DNA of 64,000 bases from Cellulophaga omnivescoria (GCF_001999725.1 NZ_MDDP01000010.1:372001-436000), one strand, 5' to 3'; shown: positions 33,080 through 44,342, counted from the first letter of the stretch. Numbers and translations: made by a program. The notes: generated from the letters alone by a model not told the origin.

Positions 33080-34147
33080 ATGATTACAGTTTTAACTATA
33101 ACGGTTTTAGTCTTAATAGCGATTGCAATTTGGCAAATGACCAAAATTTTTGAATTGTCGCAACTTAGAGCGGCTAAAAATGAAACAGCAACAGATAACG
33201 ATAACAAAGTTAATGGTTACCTGATGTTTGCTTTCTTAGTTTTTATATACGGTATTACTATATTTAGCTTTTATAAGTATACTAAAGTATTACTTCCTGA
33301 GTCTGCCTCTGCACACGGAGCAGAGTATGATAGCTTGATGTTTGTATCAATGCTTATCATTTTCTTTGTTCAGACAATTACTCAGTTTTTACTACACTAT
33401 TTTGCTTATAAATACCGTGGTGAAAAAGGCAAAAAAGCTTTGTTTTACGCAGATAACCATAAATTAGAGTTTATATGGACTATTATTCCGGTTATTGTAT
33501 TGGCAGGTTTAATACTTTGGGGATTATACACTTGGACAAACATTATGGATATTAATGACGAAGATGATCCTTTAGTAGTAGAATTATATGCACAACAATT
33601 TAATTGGACTGCTAGATATGCAGGTGAAGATAATGTTCTTGGTGATGCTAATGTTAGGATGATTGATATTGATAATACAAACATTTTAGGTTTAGATGAG
33701 TCTGATCCTAATGGAGCAGATGATATTATTGTTAAAGAATTACATTTGCCGGTTGGAAGAAAAGTTAATTTTCATATGCGTTCTCAAGATGTATTACACT
33801 CTGCTTATATGCCTCACTTTAGAGCACAAATGAACTGTGTTCCAGGTATGATTACTCAATTTTCTTTTACACCAATTAAGACTACAGCAGAAATGCGTCA
33901 AGATCCGGATGTAATTGATAAGGTAAAAAGAGCAAATAAAATTAGAGCTGCTAAAGCTGCGGCTGGAGAGCCAAATAGCGATCCTTGGGAGTATGATTAT
34001 ATTTTACTTTGTAACAAGATTTGTGGTAAATCTCACTACAATATGCAAATGAAAATAATTGTTGAGACTCAGGAAGAGTATGACAAGTGGATAGCTTCTC
34101 AAAAAACTTTTGGTGGCGAAGCTGCAACAGGAGTAGCTATAAAATAA
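33080..34147 (+). CDS. coxB: Cytochrome c oxidase subunit II
   Basis: Subunit II carries the CuA centre that receives electrons from cytochrome c. The 355-residue protein has an N-terminal helix plus two membrane helices (about 48-70 and 88-115 region) and HKLEFIWTIIPVIVLAGLIL, the typical second-helix motif of subunit II. In the periplasmic cupredoxin domain the CuA ligands are visible: DVLHSAYMPHFR (His near residue 236) and CNKICGKSHYNM (two Cys, His and Met near 312-323). No cytochrome c domain is fused to the C-terminus. It lies 46 nt before coxA and directly after the act genes. Confidence 0.95.
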   Translation: MITVLTITVLVLIAIAIWQMTKIFELSQLRAAKNETATDNDNKVNGYLMFAFLVFIYGITIFSFYKYTKVLLPESASAHGAEYDSLMFVSMLIIFFVQTITQFLLHYFAYKYRGEKGKKALFYADNHKLEFIWTIIPVIVLAGLILWGLYTWTNIMDINDEDDPLVVELYAQQFNWTARYAGEDNVLGDANVRMIDIDNTNILGLDESDPNGADDIIVKELHLPVGRKVNFHMRSQDVLHSAYMPHFRAQMNCVPGMITQFSFTPIKTTAEMRQDPDVIDKVKRANKIRAAKAAAGEPNSDPWEYDYILLCNKICGKSHYNMQMKIIVETQEEYDKWIASQKTFGGEAATGVAIK

Positions 34148-34193
34148 TTGATTTAAGAAACTAAGTTAACTAACAAAAATAGAATATCTGATT

Positions 34194-35999
34194 ATGTCAG
34201 GAACACACGAACACGACGACGATCACGGACATCATCACAAAGAAACCTTCATTACTAAATATATATTTAGTATGGATCACAAGATGATTGCAAAACAGTA
34301 TTTAATTACTGGTTTAATAATGGGTTTCATTGGTATAGCAATGTCATTATTATTTAGAATGCAATTGGCTTGGCCAGGTGAGTCTTTTCCATTATTTGAA
34401 GCAGTATTAGGTAAATGGGCACCTGGTGGTGTTATGGATGCTGATGTATATTTAGCATTAGTAACAATGCACGGTACCATAATGGTATTCTTTGTACTTA
34501 CTGCTGGCCTAAGTGGTACTTTTAGTAACTTGCTTATTCCGTTACAAATTGGAGCTAGAGATATGGCTTCTGGTTTATTAAATATGATATCATACTGGTT
34601 GTTCTTTACTTCTGCAGTTATAATGGTTTGTTCTTTATTTGTGGAGTCTGGACCAGCAGCAGCGGGTTGGACAATCTATCCGCCGCTTTCTGCACTACCA
34701 ATGGCGCAATCTGGTTCTGGTGCAGGTATGACATTATGGTTGGTGTCTATGGCTATATTTATTGCTTCTTCATTATTGGGATCATTAAATTATATAGTTA
34801 CTGTAATTAACTTAAGAACTAAGGGTATGTCTATGACAAGATTACCTTTAACTACTTGGGCTTTATTTGTTACAGCTATAATTGGGGTTGTATCTTTTCC
34901 AGTGCTTTTATCAGCTGCATTGTTGTTAATTATGGATAGAAGTTTTGGAACATCATTCTTCTTGTCTGATATATTTATACAAGGTGAAGTATTACATTAC
35001 CAGGGTGGTTCTCCTGTTTTGTATGAGCACTTATTTTGGTTTTTAGGTCACCCAGAAGTATATATTGTAATATTACCTGCAATGGGTATTGTATCTGATG
35101 TTATGGCAACAAACGCTCGTAAACCAATATTTGGTTACAGAGCAATGATAATGTCAATTATAGCTATTGCATTCTTATCTACTATCGTTTGGGGTCACCA
35201 TATGTTTATATCAGGTATGAATCCTTTCTTGGGATCTGTATTTACATTTACAACATTATTAATTGCAATTCCTTCTGCAGTAAAAGCATTTAACTGGATT
35301 ACTACAATCTGGAAAGGAAACTTACAAATGAATGTTTCAATGCTGTTCTCTATTGGTTTTGTATCTACGTTTATTACTGGTGGTTTAACTGGTATAATTT
35401 TAGGAGATAGTACATTAGATATCAACGTTCATGATACTTATTTTGTTGTAGCTCACTTCCACTTAGTAATGGGTATATCTGCATTATATGGTTTACTTGC
35501 TGGTGTTTATCACTGGTTCCCTAAAATGTTTGGTAGAATGATGAATAAAAACTTAGGTTATGTTCATTTCTGGATAACTGCAATTTGTGCTTATGGAGTT
35601 TTCTTTCCAATGCATTTTGTAGGTATGGCAGGTGTTCCAAGACGTTATTATGAAAACACTGCATTTCCTATGTTTGATGAGCTTACAGATGTTAATATTT
35701 TAATTACTGTTTTTGCTTTAATAGCTGGTGCAACACAATTAGTATTTGTTGGTAATTTCATCTATAGTATTTTCTATGGTAAAAAAGCTGAACAAAACCC
35801 ATGGAATGCTACTACGTTAGAGTGGACAACTCCTGTAGAGCACATTCACGGTAACTGGCCTGGTGCTATACCAGAAGTTCACAGATGGGCATATGATTAT
35901 AGTAAAACTAATGAAAATGGAGAATATGTTTTGCCGGGGCAAGATTTTGTTCCTCAGGTAGTACCTCTTCAAGATGGTGAGGAAGAACTTACGCATTAG
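34194..35999 (+). CDS. coxA: Cytochrome c oxidase subunit I
   Basis: Subunit I holds heme a and the heme a3-CuB oxygen site and pumps protons. The 601-residue protein has about 12 helices. Key motifs are intact: the heme ligand in LVTMHGTIMVFF, the CuB/tyrosine motif FLGHPEVYIVILPAMG with Glu in GHPEVY (the A-type pattern), the CuB His pair WGHHMFISGMNPF, and HDTYFVVAHFHLVMG with both distal heme ligands. The N-terminus carries six histidines in its first 15 residues (MSGTHEHDDDHGHHH). It is the last gene of the act-cox unit, followed by a strong terminator. Confidence 0.97.
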   Translation: MSGTHEHDDDHGHHHKETFITKYIFSMDHKMIAKQYLITGLIMGFIGIAMSLLFRMQLAWPGESFPLFEAVLGKWAPGGVMDADVYLALVTMHGTIMVFFVLTAGLSGTFSNLLIPLQIGARDMASGLLNMISYWLFFTSAVIMVCSLFVESGPAAAGWTIYPPLSALPMAQSGSGAGMTLWLVSMAIFIASSLLGSLNYIVTVINLRTKGMSMTRLPLTTWALFVTAIIGVVSFPVLLSAALLLIMDRSFGTSFFLSDIFIQGEVLHYQGGSPVLYEHLFWFLGHPEVYIVILPAMGIVSDVMATNARKPIFGYRAMIMSIIAIAFLSTIVWGHHMFISGMNPFLGSVFTFTTLLIAIPSAVKAFNWITTIWKGNLQMNVSMLFSIGFVSTFITGGLTGIILGDSTLDINVHDTYFVVAHFHLVMGISALYGLLAGVYHWFPKMFGRMMNKNLGYVHFWITAICAYGVFFPMHFVGMAGVPRRYYENTAFPMFDELTDVNILITVFALIAGATQLVFVGNFIYSIFYGKKAEQNPWNATTLEWTTPVEHIHGNWPGAIPEVHRWAYDYSKTNENGEYVLPGQDFVPQVVPLQDGEEELTH

Positions 36000-36016
36000 A
36001 ATTTTATAAAAATTTT

Positions 36017-36054
36017 AAAAGCCTTTTAAATTTATTTAAAAGGCTTTTTTTTTT
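36017..36054 (+). terminator. Terminator of the act-cox operon
   Basis: A 14-bp perfect stem (36017-36030 with 36035-36048), loop TTTA, is followed by further Ts (a ten-T run from 36045). It starts 18 nt after the coxA stop. Confidence 0.93.
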
Positions 36055-36137
36055 GATTTGAATTACATCTTTATATGAGGTTAAATAGTATTTTAGTATC
36101 TTGTTTACTAACACAAACTAACCATTAAATACAAAAT

Positions 36138-36962
36138 ATGTTTAAGCAATTTATTCTAAGTGTGTTCTTGCTTGCTATTGCAACAAGTTTTGCACAGAAA
36201 AAACCAAAAATTAAGGGCAGTAAAACCGTAATTGAAGTTACAAATGATTTAACTCCTTATAATGGTATTAAGGTAGCAGACAACTTGCGTTTAGAACTAA
36301 AAAAAGCAAGAGAAAATAGTTATACGTTTATTGGGGATGATAACCTTTTAGATGTTCTTAAATTTGAAGTTATTGATAGTGTTTTAGAGATTAGTTCCTT
36401 TTATAGAATTGCTTCTAAAAAAAAGTTGGAACTTATAGTTAATTATGTAAACTTAAATAGTATAACAATGTTAGATGGCCGTATAGATATGAAAGACATT
36501 GTTACTACAGATTATTTAGACATTAACCTTCAAGGGGGATCTAAGTTAAATTTAAACGCTTTGGCTACAAGCATAGGTATAAGTATGTCTGGATCTAGTA
36601 ATGCTGAGTTAAATGTAGATTGTGATGATGTATCGGTTTCTCTCGATCAAAAAAGTAACTTAGGCTTGTATTTAGTCACCAAATCTGCCAAACTTACAAT
36701 GCACGGTAGTGCAGATGCAAAGTTGCAAGGAGCCGTTACAGATTTTAATATAGATCTTTTTGGTAATTCACAGTTAAGGGCAGATGGCTTAAAAAGTACT
36801 AATGTATCTTTAAATTTAGATGAATCTCCAGATGCGAAAATATTTGTATCAGAAAACTTAGAACTTTCTTCTAAAGGTGGTTCTAGAACATATTTGTACG
36901 GTACACCTAAAATTACAATAGTTGACTTCCTAAATGCATCACAATTAATAAAAAAGGAATAA
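36138..36962 (+). CDS. DUF2807 (head GIN domain) exported protein
   Basis: This 274-residue protein has a signal peptide (MFKQFILSVFLLAIATSFAQ) and a DUF2807-type repetitive beta fold: many short strands with alternating Asn/Asp/Ser and hydrophobic residues, for example INLQGGSKLNLNALATSIG, ISMSGSSNAELNVDCDD, LTMHGSADAKLQGAV and LSSKGGSRTYLYG. The repeated xGxSxxxL pattern suggests a beta-helix-like adhesin fold. Function is unknown; such proteins are common in Bacteroidota and are probably on the cell surface or in the periplasm. It stands alone after the act-cox terminator and before ruvB. Confidence 0.8.
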   Translation: MFKQFILSVFLLAIATSFAQKKPKIKGSKTVIEVTNDLTPYNGIKVADNLRLELKKARENSYTFIGDDNLLDVLKFEVIDSVLEISSFYRIASKKKLELIVNYVNLNSITMLDGRIDMKDIVTTDYLDINLQGGSKLNLNALATSIGISMSGSSNAELNVDCDDVSVSLDQKSNLGLYLVTKSAKLTMHGSADAKLQGAVTDFNIDLFGNSQLRADGLKSTNVSLNLDESPDAKIFVSENLELSSKGGSRTYLYGTPKITIVDFLNASQLIKKE

Positions 36963-37012
36963 TAGACTATTTTAGATTGATGTTTTCTATTATGAAAGCC
37001 TATAATTTCTAG

Positions 37013-37020
37013 TATCTTTG
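37013..37020 (+). promoter_or_regulatory. -7 promoter box for ruvB, next to the start codon
   Basis: TATCTTTG matches TAnnTTTG and ends 7 nt before the ruvB ATG at 37028, so the mRNA would have almost no 5' leader. No good -33 partner is visible. Confidence 0.5.
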
Positions 37021-37027
37021 TTAGACT

Positions 37028-38050
37028 ATGAATGAAAACCTAGACCCAACATCTGAAAATTTCTCTTCTGAAGAGTTTGATATAGAAAGAGCACTAAGAC
37101 CCTTAAGTTTTGATGATTTTGCAGGTCAAGATCAAGTTTTGGAAAATCTTAAAGTTTTTGTTGAAGCAGCAAACCAAAGAGGAGAAGCTTTAGATCATAC
37201 TTTGTTTCACGGACCTCCAGGTTTAGGAAAAACTACTTTGGCCCATATTTTAGCTAATGAGTTAGGTGTTGGTATAAAGGTAACATCTGGTCCTGTTTTA
37301 GATAAGCCAGGAGATTTGGCAGGCTTGCTTACCAATTTAGAGGAAAGAGATGTTCTTTTTATTGATGAAATACACAGACTTAGTCCTATTGTAGAAGAAT
37401 ACTTGTATTCTGCTATGGAAGACTATAAAATAGATATAATGATAGAGTCAGGGCCAAATGCACGCTCTGTACAGATAAATTTAAACCCTTTTACCCTAAT
37501 TGGTGCAACAACGCGTTCTGGGCTTTTAACGGCTCCTATGCGTGCTCGTTTTGGTATACAAAGTAGGTTACAATATTATACTACAGAGTTGCTGTCTACT
37601 ATAGCTGAACGTAGTGCAGATATTTTAAATGTGCCTATAGATTTAGAAGCAGCAATAGAAATAGCTGGTAGAAGTAGGGGCACCCCCAGAATTTGTAATG
37701 CACTGTTAAGACGAGTAAGAGATTTTGCACAGATAAAGGGTAATGGTAAAATTGATGTGGAAATATCTAAGTTTGGACTAAATGCCTTAAATGTAGATGC
37801 ACATGGTTTAGACGAAATGGACAATAAAATATTAACCACTATTATAGATAAATTTAAGGGTGGTCCAGTAGGTATTACTACATTGGCAACAGCAGTGTCT
37901 GAAAGTGCAGAAACTATAGAAGAAGTGTACGAGCCTTTTTTAATACAACAAGGTTTTATTATGCGTACACCTCGTGGAAGAGAGGTAACAGAATTAGCAT
38001 ACAAACATTTGGGAAGAATAAAAGGGAGTGTGCAAGGAGGTTTGTTTTAA
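37028..38050 (+). CDS. ruvB: Holliday junction DNA helicase RuvB
   Basis: RuvB is the AAA+ ATPase motor that drives branch migration with RuvA. The 340-residue protein begins with the RuvB-type [22 protein letters not shown], then Walker [12 protein letters not shown], Walker [12 protein letters not shown], sensor/arginine-finger segment [18 protein letters not shown], and the winged-helix C-terminal domain ending in [16 protein letters not shown]. Length is normal. It is unlinked to ruvA (49.9 kb), and ruvC is not in the window. It lies 9 nt before the gene at 38060, possibly one transcript. Confidence 0.98.
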   Translation: MNENLDPTSENFSSEEFDIERALRPLSFDDFAGQDQVLENLKVFVEAANQRGEALDHTLFHGPPGLGKTTLAHILANELGVGIKVTSGPVLDKPGDLAGLLTNLEERDVLFIDEIHRLSPIVEEYLYSAMEDYKIDIMIESGPNARSVQINLNPFTLIGATTRSGLLTAPMRARFGIQSRLQYYTTELLSTIAERSADILNVPIDLEAAIEIAGRSRGTPRICNALLRRVRDFAQIKGNGKIDVEISKFGLNALNVDAHGLDEMDNKILTTIIDKFKGGPVGITTLATAVSESAETIEEVYEPFLIQQGFIMRTPRGREVTELAYKHLGRIKGSVQGGLF

Positions 38051-38059
38051 AAAAAAATT

Positions 38060-38794
38060 ATGGAAGTAAATACTTATGCTTTTTCTAAATCTGCAGTTAA
38101 AAAACTTGCTTTAAAAAAAGTTTTAGGAATACAACCATTAATTTTGGGAGCCTTAATTGCTGCATTTTTAATTGCAAATAAGATTGAAAATAATGCATTT
38201 ACCAAAGACAAAAACCTTCTTCTTATCTCAATTGGTATTTTTCTTATAATTTATATTGGAGGCCTTTTTTCTGCAAAAAAGTCTGTTAGACAGGTTTTAG
38301 AACAAACTTCAATTAAAATTACAGATGATTCTGTGGAATACTGTATTCCTAATGGAGAAAACACCAGATTAGCTTTTAAAGAAATTAAAAATCAAAGACT
38401 TTCTAAGTATGGTTTAAAGCTTTATGGTAGTAATAAGCAGGTGTTTATATCTAATAGAATAACTGGTTTTAATGAAATTATAGAGGCTATAAAGGCAAAT
38501 ACACAAACAAGATTAATACAATACGCAACAAAATATAAAATAAATCAATTAGTACTTAATAATTTAGTAGGATTGTTTTTTATAACAATGGTTACAAGTC
38601 TATTTATTGTTGACACTAAAAATTTAAAATTAATTTTAGGGATACCTATATTTCTTGTTTTAGTATATTCTGTTATTACAGTTAAAGCTGATAAAAATAT
38701 ACCAAGCGAGTTTAATTTTATTGTAAAAAAAACTGCTTTTTACGGTGTGGTTTTATTAGCGTATTTAATTTATGTATATTTCTTTACGGTATAA
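38060..38794 (+). CDS. Membrane protein of unknown function
   Basis: I do not recognise this 244-residue protein. It has two N-terminal membrane segments (about 26-43 and 53-69) and a soluble central part (about 75-170) whose strand pattern SIKITDDSVEYCIPNGENTR, then LAFKEIKNQRLSKYGLKLYG and QVFISNRITGFNEIIEAI, resembles bacterial PH-like domains. Two or three further membrane segments follow (about 180-200, 205-222 and 228-244). A PH-like membrane protein is therefore the best guess from shape alone. It follows ruvB by 9 nt, and its stop codon abuts the thiH stop on the other strand without any intervening base. Confidence 0.6.
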   Translation: MEVNTYAFSKSAVKKLALKKVLGIQPLILGALIAAFLIANKIENNAFTKDKNLLLISIGIFLIIYIGGLFSAKKSVRQVLEQTSIKITDDSVEYCIPNGENTRLAFKEIKNQRLSKYGLKLYGSNKQVFISNRITGFNEIIEAIKANTQTRLIQYATKYKINQLVLNNLVGLFFITMVTSLFIVDTKNLKLILGIPIFLVLVYSVITVKADKNIPSEFNFIVKKTAFYGVVLLAYLIYVYFFTV

Positions 38795-39904
38795 CTACCA
38801 CGCATTTTCCCAATCTTTCCAAACAACTTCAAAACCTTTACTTTGTAACATCTCTGCAATAGTTTCTGTGCTGCGTTCGTCAGAAATTTCAAATTGTTCT
38901 AAAGACTGTGGTTCTACCACATAACCCCCAGGGTTTGTTTTAGATTCTGCACTTATAGATGTTATTCCTAGGTTAATAATATTATTTCTAAATTTTTCGC
39001 TTTCTCGGGTAGACATAGAGAGCTCTACATCTTCGTCTAGCAAACGGTAAGCACATATAAGCTGCGCTAAATCTGCATCTTCCATAACTACTTTTGGTTC
39101 TAAACCACCTGTGTGTGGTCTTAGTCTAGGAAACGAGATAGAGTATTTAGTTTGCCAATAGGTTTTTTGTAAATACTGTAAGTGTAATGCAGTAAAAAAA
39201 CTATCTGCTCGCCAATCTTCTAATCCAAATAAAGCGCCTACACCAATTTTATGTATACCAGCTTTTCCTAAACGGTCTGGTGTCTCTAATCTATAATCAA
39301 AATTAGATTTTTTACCTTTAGGGTGGTGTTTTTTATACTCGTCTCTGTGGTATGTTTCTTGGTACACTAAAACAGCATACAAGCCATTTTTAACAAGTAA
39401 TTCATACTCATCTTGGTCTAATGGTTGTACTTCTATGGTAATATTAGCAAACTCTTTTTTTAACAGCTTAATAGCATTATTTATATAGTCCACACCAACA
39501 GTTTTGTTTGCTTCACCGGTAACTAATAAAATATGATTGTAGCCTTTACTACGCAAAAAGGCAGCTTCCTTTAAAATTTCAGCATCTGTTAACGTGCGTC
39601 TAGGTATTTTGTTTGTTAAGCTAAAACCACAGTAAGTACATATGTTTTGGCACTCATTACTTAGGTACATTGGTGCATACATTTGCATTGTATTACCAAA
39701 ACGTTTTTTAGTTAATGCACTACTTATTTGTGCCATTTGCTCCAGGTATGGCTTTGCAGCAGGAGAAATTAAGGCTTTAAAATCTTCTAAAGTACGTTTG
39801 TTATTTTGCAATGCAATTTCTACATCTACAGCAGTTTTGCTATAAATATCTGTAACAACGGCATCCCAATTATAATTATTAAAAAGTGATGTAAAATTAC
39901 TCAT
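38795..39904 (-). CDS. thiH: 2-iminoacetate synthase ThiH
   Basis: ThiH is a radical SAM enzyme that splits tyrosine to give dehydroglycine (2-iminoacetate) for the thiazole ring of thiamine. The 369-residue protein has the radical SAM cysteines in [10 protein letters not shown] near residue 85-92 and the ThiH-specific [11 protein letters not shown] just before it. [31 protein letters not shown] and [11 protein letters not shown] follow. Use of ThiH rather than glycine oxidase (ThiO) implies tolerance of the anaerobic-type route. It is the last gene of the thi operon, overlapping thiG by 8 nt. No terminator follows before the convergent gene. Confidence 0.96.
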   Translation of the reverse strand: MSNFTSLFNNYNWDAVVTDIYSKTAVDVEIALQNNKRTLEDFKALISPAAKPYLEQMAQISSALTKKRFGNTMQMYAPMYLSNECQNICTYCGFSLTNKIPRRTLTDAEILKEAAFLRSKGYNHILLVTGEANKTVGVDYINNAIKLLKKEFANITIEVQPLDQDEYELLVKNGLYAVLVYQETYHRDEYKKHHPKGKKSNFDYRLETPDRLGKAGIHKIGVGALFGLEDWRADSFFTALHLQYLQKTYWQTKYSISFPRLRPHTGGLEPKVVMEDADLAQLICAYRLLDEDVELSMSTRESEKFRNNIINLGITSISAESKTNPGGYVVEPQSLEQFEISDERSTETIAEMLQSKGFEVVWKDWENAW

Positions 39905-40670
39905 TTAAAAAGGAGGTTAAAGGTGAGCTTGCTTCTGCTGTTTGCTTTATAGGTGCTAATTTTGCATTGTAAGCCATACGACCAGCCTCTACTGCAAGTC
40001 TAAAAGCATTTGCCATTGCAATTGGGTTTTGTGATACTGCAATTGCGGTATTTACCAAAACAGCATCTGCACCAAGTTCCATTGCATAGGCAGCATGTGA
40101 AGGAGCGCCAATGCCAGCGTCTACAATTACAGGAACGTTACTTTGTGCTATAATTATTTCTAAAAAATCTACTGTTTTTAATCCTTTATTGCTACCAATT
40201 GGTGCGCCCAATGGCATTACGCACTGCACGCCAACATCTTCTAAACGCTTACATAAAACAGGGTCTGCGTGTATATATGGCATAACTACAAAACCTTGTT
40301 TTACAAGTTCTTCTGCAGCTTTTAAAGTTTCTATTGGGTCTGGTAATAAATATTTTGGATCTGGATGAATTTCTAATTTAACCCAATTGGTTTCTAATGC
40401 TTCTCTAGATAACTGCGCAGCAAAAACAGCTTCTTTTGCAGTACGCACGCCAGAGGTGTTTGGTAAAAGATTTATTCTAGAATGATTTAAATGTGATAAA
40501 ATATCGTCATCTTGATCTGCTACATCTACGCGTTTTAACGCAACTGTAACTAGTTCACTTTCTGATGCTAGTAACGCATTTTTCATTACGGTTGAAGAAC
40601 TAAATTTTCCTGTTCCGGTAAATAATCTAGATGAAAACTCTTTGTCTGCTAGTATTAAATTATCCTTCAT
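39897..40670 (-). CDS. thiG: Thiazole synthase ThiG
   Basis: ThiG makes the thiazole phosphate ring from 1-deoxy-D-xylulose 5-phosphate, 2-iminoacetate and ThiS-thiocarboxylate. I chose the ATG at 40670 ([23 protein letters not shown], 257 residues), which gives an 11-nt overlap with thiE; an in-frame ATG at 40688 would add six residues. Family features are [18 protein letters not shown]-like [31 protein letters not shown] and the [31 protein letters not shown] phosphate-binding segment. It overlaps both neighbours, so translation is probably coupled. Confidence 0.95.
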   Translation of the reverse strand: MKDNLILADKEFSSRLFTGTGKFSSSTVMKNALLASESELVTVALKRVDVADQDDDILSHLNHSRINLLPNTSGVRTAKEAVFAAQLSREALETNWVKLEIHPDPKYLLPDPIETLKAAEELVKQGFVVMPYIHADPVLCKRLEDVGVQCVMPLGAPIGSNKGLKTVDFLEIIIAQSNVPVIVDAGIGAPSHAAYAMELGADAVLVNTAIAVSQNPIAMANAFRLAVEAGRMAYNAKLAPIKQTAEASSPLTSFLNE

Positions 40671-41322
40671 CGTTTTTGTTTTTATCAAACTTATACACTT
40701 GCTCTTGTGTTGCAGGTGTGTTTAAAATTTTATTTAATGTGGCAATGTTGTTAAAATTGCTTGTAATTTCTGTTGATGCTGCAATACCGTAAATTCCTGT
40801 TTCTAATAACTCAGGAACATCTGCTATAGTAATGCCGCCAATGGCAATTATTGGAGTGTCTGTTTTTAACTCATCTATAATTGCTTGGTAGCCTTGTAAG
40901 CCTAAAGTTGGACTTAAATTTTGTTTTGTTGTGGTAAATTTAAACGGACCTAAACCAATATAGTCTACTTCTTTTTTTAATAAATTTTCGCAATCCTCTA
41001 ATGTGTTTGCTGTGCCGCCAATACTAATCCATTTTCCTAAATGCTCACGTGCTTCTAACGGGCAAGCATCTGTTTTTCCTAAATGCACACCATCTGCATT
41101 TACTTCTTTAGCAATTTTATAATGGTCGTTAATAATTAATCTAGTCTGAAAATGAGAAGTTATTTCTCTTGCCTTTAAAGCGGTTTGTAATAAGGTTTCT
41201 TCGTCTATATTTTTTAGGCGTAATTGTACCCAATCTGCGCCAGAAGAACATGCTTTTTGTATGTTAGCCAAATGCATTTCTGGAGTCTCACCTTGACTTA
41301 TATAATGTAATTTACTAATCAT
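40660..41322 (-). CDS. thiE: Thiamine-phosphate synthase ThiE
   Basis: ThiE joins hydroxymethylpyrimidine diphosphate and thiazole phosphate to form thiamine phosphate. The 220-residue TIM-barrel protein has the family motifs: [55 protein letters not shown], the [16 protein letters not shown] loop with the TxTK-like motif, and [16 protein letters not shown]. All are in the expected order and the catalytic pattern looks intact, unlike the neighbouring paralogue at 41315-41929. It overlaps that gene by 8 nt and thiG by 11 nt. Confidence 0.93.
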   Translation of the reverse strand: MISKLHYISQGETPEMHLANIQKACSSGADWVQLRLKNIDEETLLQTALKAREITSHFQTRLIINDHYKIAKEVNADGVHLGKTDACPLEAREHLGKWISIGGTANTLEDCENLLKKEVDYIGLGPFKFTTTKQNLSPTLGLQGYQAIIDELKTDTPIIAIGGITIADVPELLETGIYGIAASTEITSNFNNIATLNKILNTPATQEQVYKFDKNKNDEG

Positions 41323-41929
41323 TATTTCTGTTTTTTAGGCTAGTAATGTAAGCCTCATTTATTTGCTTAAATGCTTCTAAAGGGTTTTTGCTATTCCAAA
41401 CTCCTCCTAAAACGCCAATTCCTTTGTAACCTAATGTGTTAAATTTGCTAAGGTTTTCTGCTGTAACCCCTCCCATACCAACAATTGTTTTGTTTATATG
41501 ATTTACATTAAAGCCACGCCCCTCATAACCTTTTTTTGATATGGAGTTAAAAACAGGACTAAGCAGGTGATAATCAAACTCAAAATAACAACTGTTTAAT
41601 TCTTCTGGATCATGAAATGATGAACTTATGGTTTTGCCAAACATATTTAAGTCTTTAAAATACCGTGTAGGATTGTCTATAGTATCTCTACGTTTTTGTT
41701 CTTGAAAATGAATACCTTTTAAGTTGTAGCTATTTATTAGCTTATGAAAATAATGTACTACTATACGGTTGTGATATTCTGGTTTTATTTGATTTAAGTA
41801 TGCTTTGTGTTCTTGGATATTTTTATGAGGCTTTCTTAAATGATAGTATTGTAAACCAGCATTAAATAACTGATGAAGTATTTCTATTTCATTAGGGATA
41901 TCTTTTTCTGGTGCTATAAGTATTATCAT
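41315..41929 (-). CDS. ThiE paralogue, TenI-like (probable thiazole tautomerase)
   Basis: This 204-residue protein has the ThiE/TenI barrel but has diverged: YYHLRKPHKNIQE in place of VQLRxK, IVVHYFHKLINSYNLKGIHF in place of the INDxxxLA-GVHLG motif, FGKTISSSFHDPEEL, HLLSPVFNSISKKGYEG instead of GPxFxTxTK, and VGMGGVTAENL. Loss of the GPxFxTxTK diphosphate loop argues against synthase activity and for a TenI-like role (thiazole tautomerase). Automatic annotation usually just calls such proteins thiamine phosphate synthase. It lies between thiC and thiE, and overlaps thiE by 8 nt. Confidence 0.8.
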   Translation of the reverse strand: MIILIAPEKDIPNEIEILHQLFNAGLQYYHLRKPHKNIQEHKAYLNQIKPEYHNRIVVHYFHKLINSYNLKGIHFQEQKRRDTIDNPTRYFKDLNMFGKTISSSFHDPEELNSCYFEFDYHLLSPVFNSISKKGYEGRGFNVNHINKTIVGMGGVTAENLSKFNTLGYKGIGVLGGVWNSKNPLEAFKQINEAYITSLKNRNND

Positions 41930-41963
41930 AAGTTGCTTTTAAGTTAGGGATTGTAGTGGCATC

Positions 41964-42032
41964 CTTTTGCTTTTTTTTAGCAAAAGATATAACGGAAAGC
42001 CCGCCTACGCCTTACTTTGTAAAAGGCGTAGG
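41964..42032. repeat. Twin inverted repeats downstream of thiC
   Basis: In the 115-nt gap between thiC and the TenI-like gene are two hairpins: CTTTTGCT/AGCAAAAG (41964-41971 and 41979-41986, seven-T loop) and CCTACGCCTT/AAGGCGTAGG (42004-42013 and 42023-42032). Between them is AACGGAAAGCCCG. Neither ends in a T run on the minus strand, so this does not look like an ordinary terminator. It resembles dispersed intergenic elements of flavobacteria, but only one copy is in the window. Confidence 0.5.
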
Positions 42033-42044
42033 AACTGGCTTATG

Positions 42045-43928
<1,884 letters not shown>

Positions 43929-44132
43929 TTAGCCTCCTTGAGCAGGACGTATTAACAATACATTGTCATGAGGTTGTAAAATAGTAGAACTCCAGTTGTT
44001 TTTTGGTATTACGCCGCCATTAATAGCAATGGCAACACCAAAAATGGTTATTTCTAGAGTTTTTATTAGTTGAGACACATTCGTTTCTCTAGGAATTAAG
44101 TGCTCTTTGTTATTTACGTTTATGGGTATCAT
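43929..44132 (-). CDS. thiS: Sulfur carrier protein ThiS
   Basis: ThiS carries the thiocarboxylate sulfur used for the thiazole ring. The 67-residue protein has the beta-grasp pattern MIPINVNNKEHLIPRETNVS, VAIAINGGVIPKNNWSSTIL, and ends LLIRPAQGG. The terminal Gly-Gly needed for adenylation and thiocarboxylation is present. It is the first gene of the operon behind the TPP riboswitch. The ThiF-type activating enzyme it needs is not found in the window. Confidence 0.95.
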   Translation of the reverse strand: MIPINVNNKEHLIPRETNVSQLIKTLEITIFGVAIAINGGVIPKNNWSSTILQPHDNVLLIRPAQGG

Positions 44133-44256
44133 AACGATACATTTTAAGTGCTAGGTTATAGCGTTAAAAAATCCAACTAAATCGTAAACTGTGTGTGAAA
44201 ATGCATTCTCCAGAAACGGAAAAAACACTAAAAGATAGAAATCATAAAAAGAATTC

Positions 44257-44335
44257 AACTTTTCCCTTCGGCTGTACTAACAGCATCAGGTTCAAAGGGT
44301 ATTTCTCAGTTCTTAAAAAGAACACCCCTAAAGTT
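44257..44335 (-). promoter_or_regulatory. TPP riboswitch aptamer (THI element)
   Basis: On the minus strand the sequence runs AACTTT-AGGGGTG, then CTGAGA, ACCC-TTTGAACCTGAT, CTGTT-AGTACAG and CGAAGGGAAAAGTT. This contains the conserved THI-box features: GGGGTG, CTGAGA, GAACCTGAT and the GAAGGGAA end, with P1 pairing AACTTT (44330-44335) to AAAAGTT (44257-44263). It controls the thi operon; 124 nt separate it from the thiS start. No clear terminator is seen in that space, so control of translation or of an unrecognised structure is possible. Confidence 0.96.
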
Positions 44336-44342
44336 TACTTAA

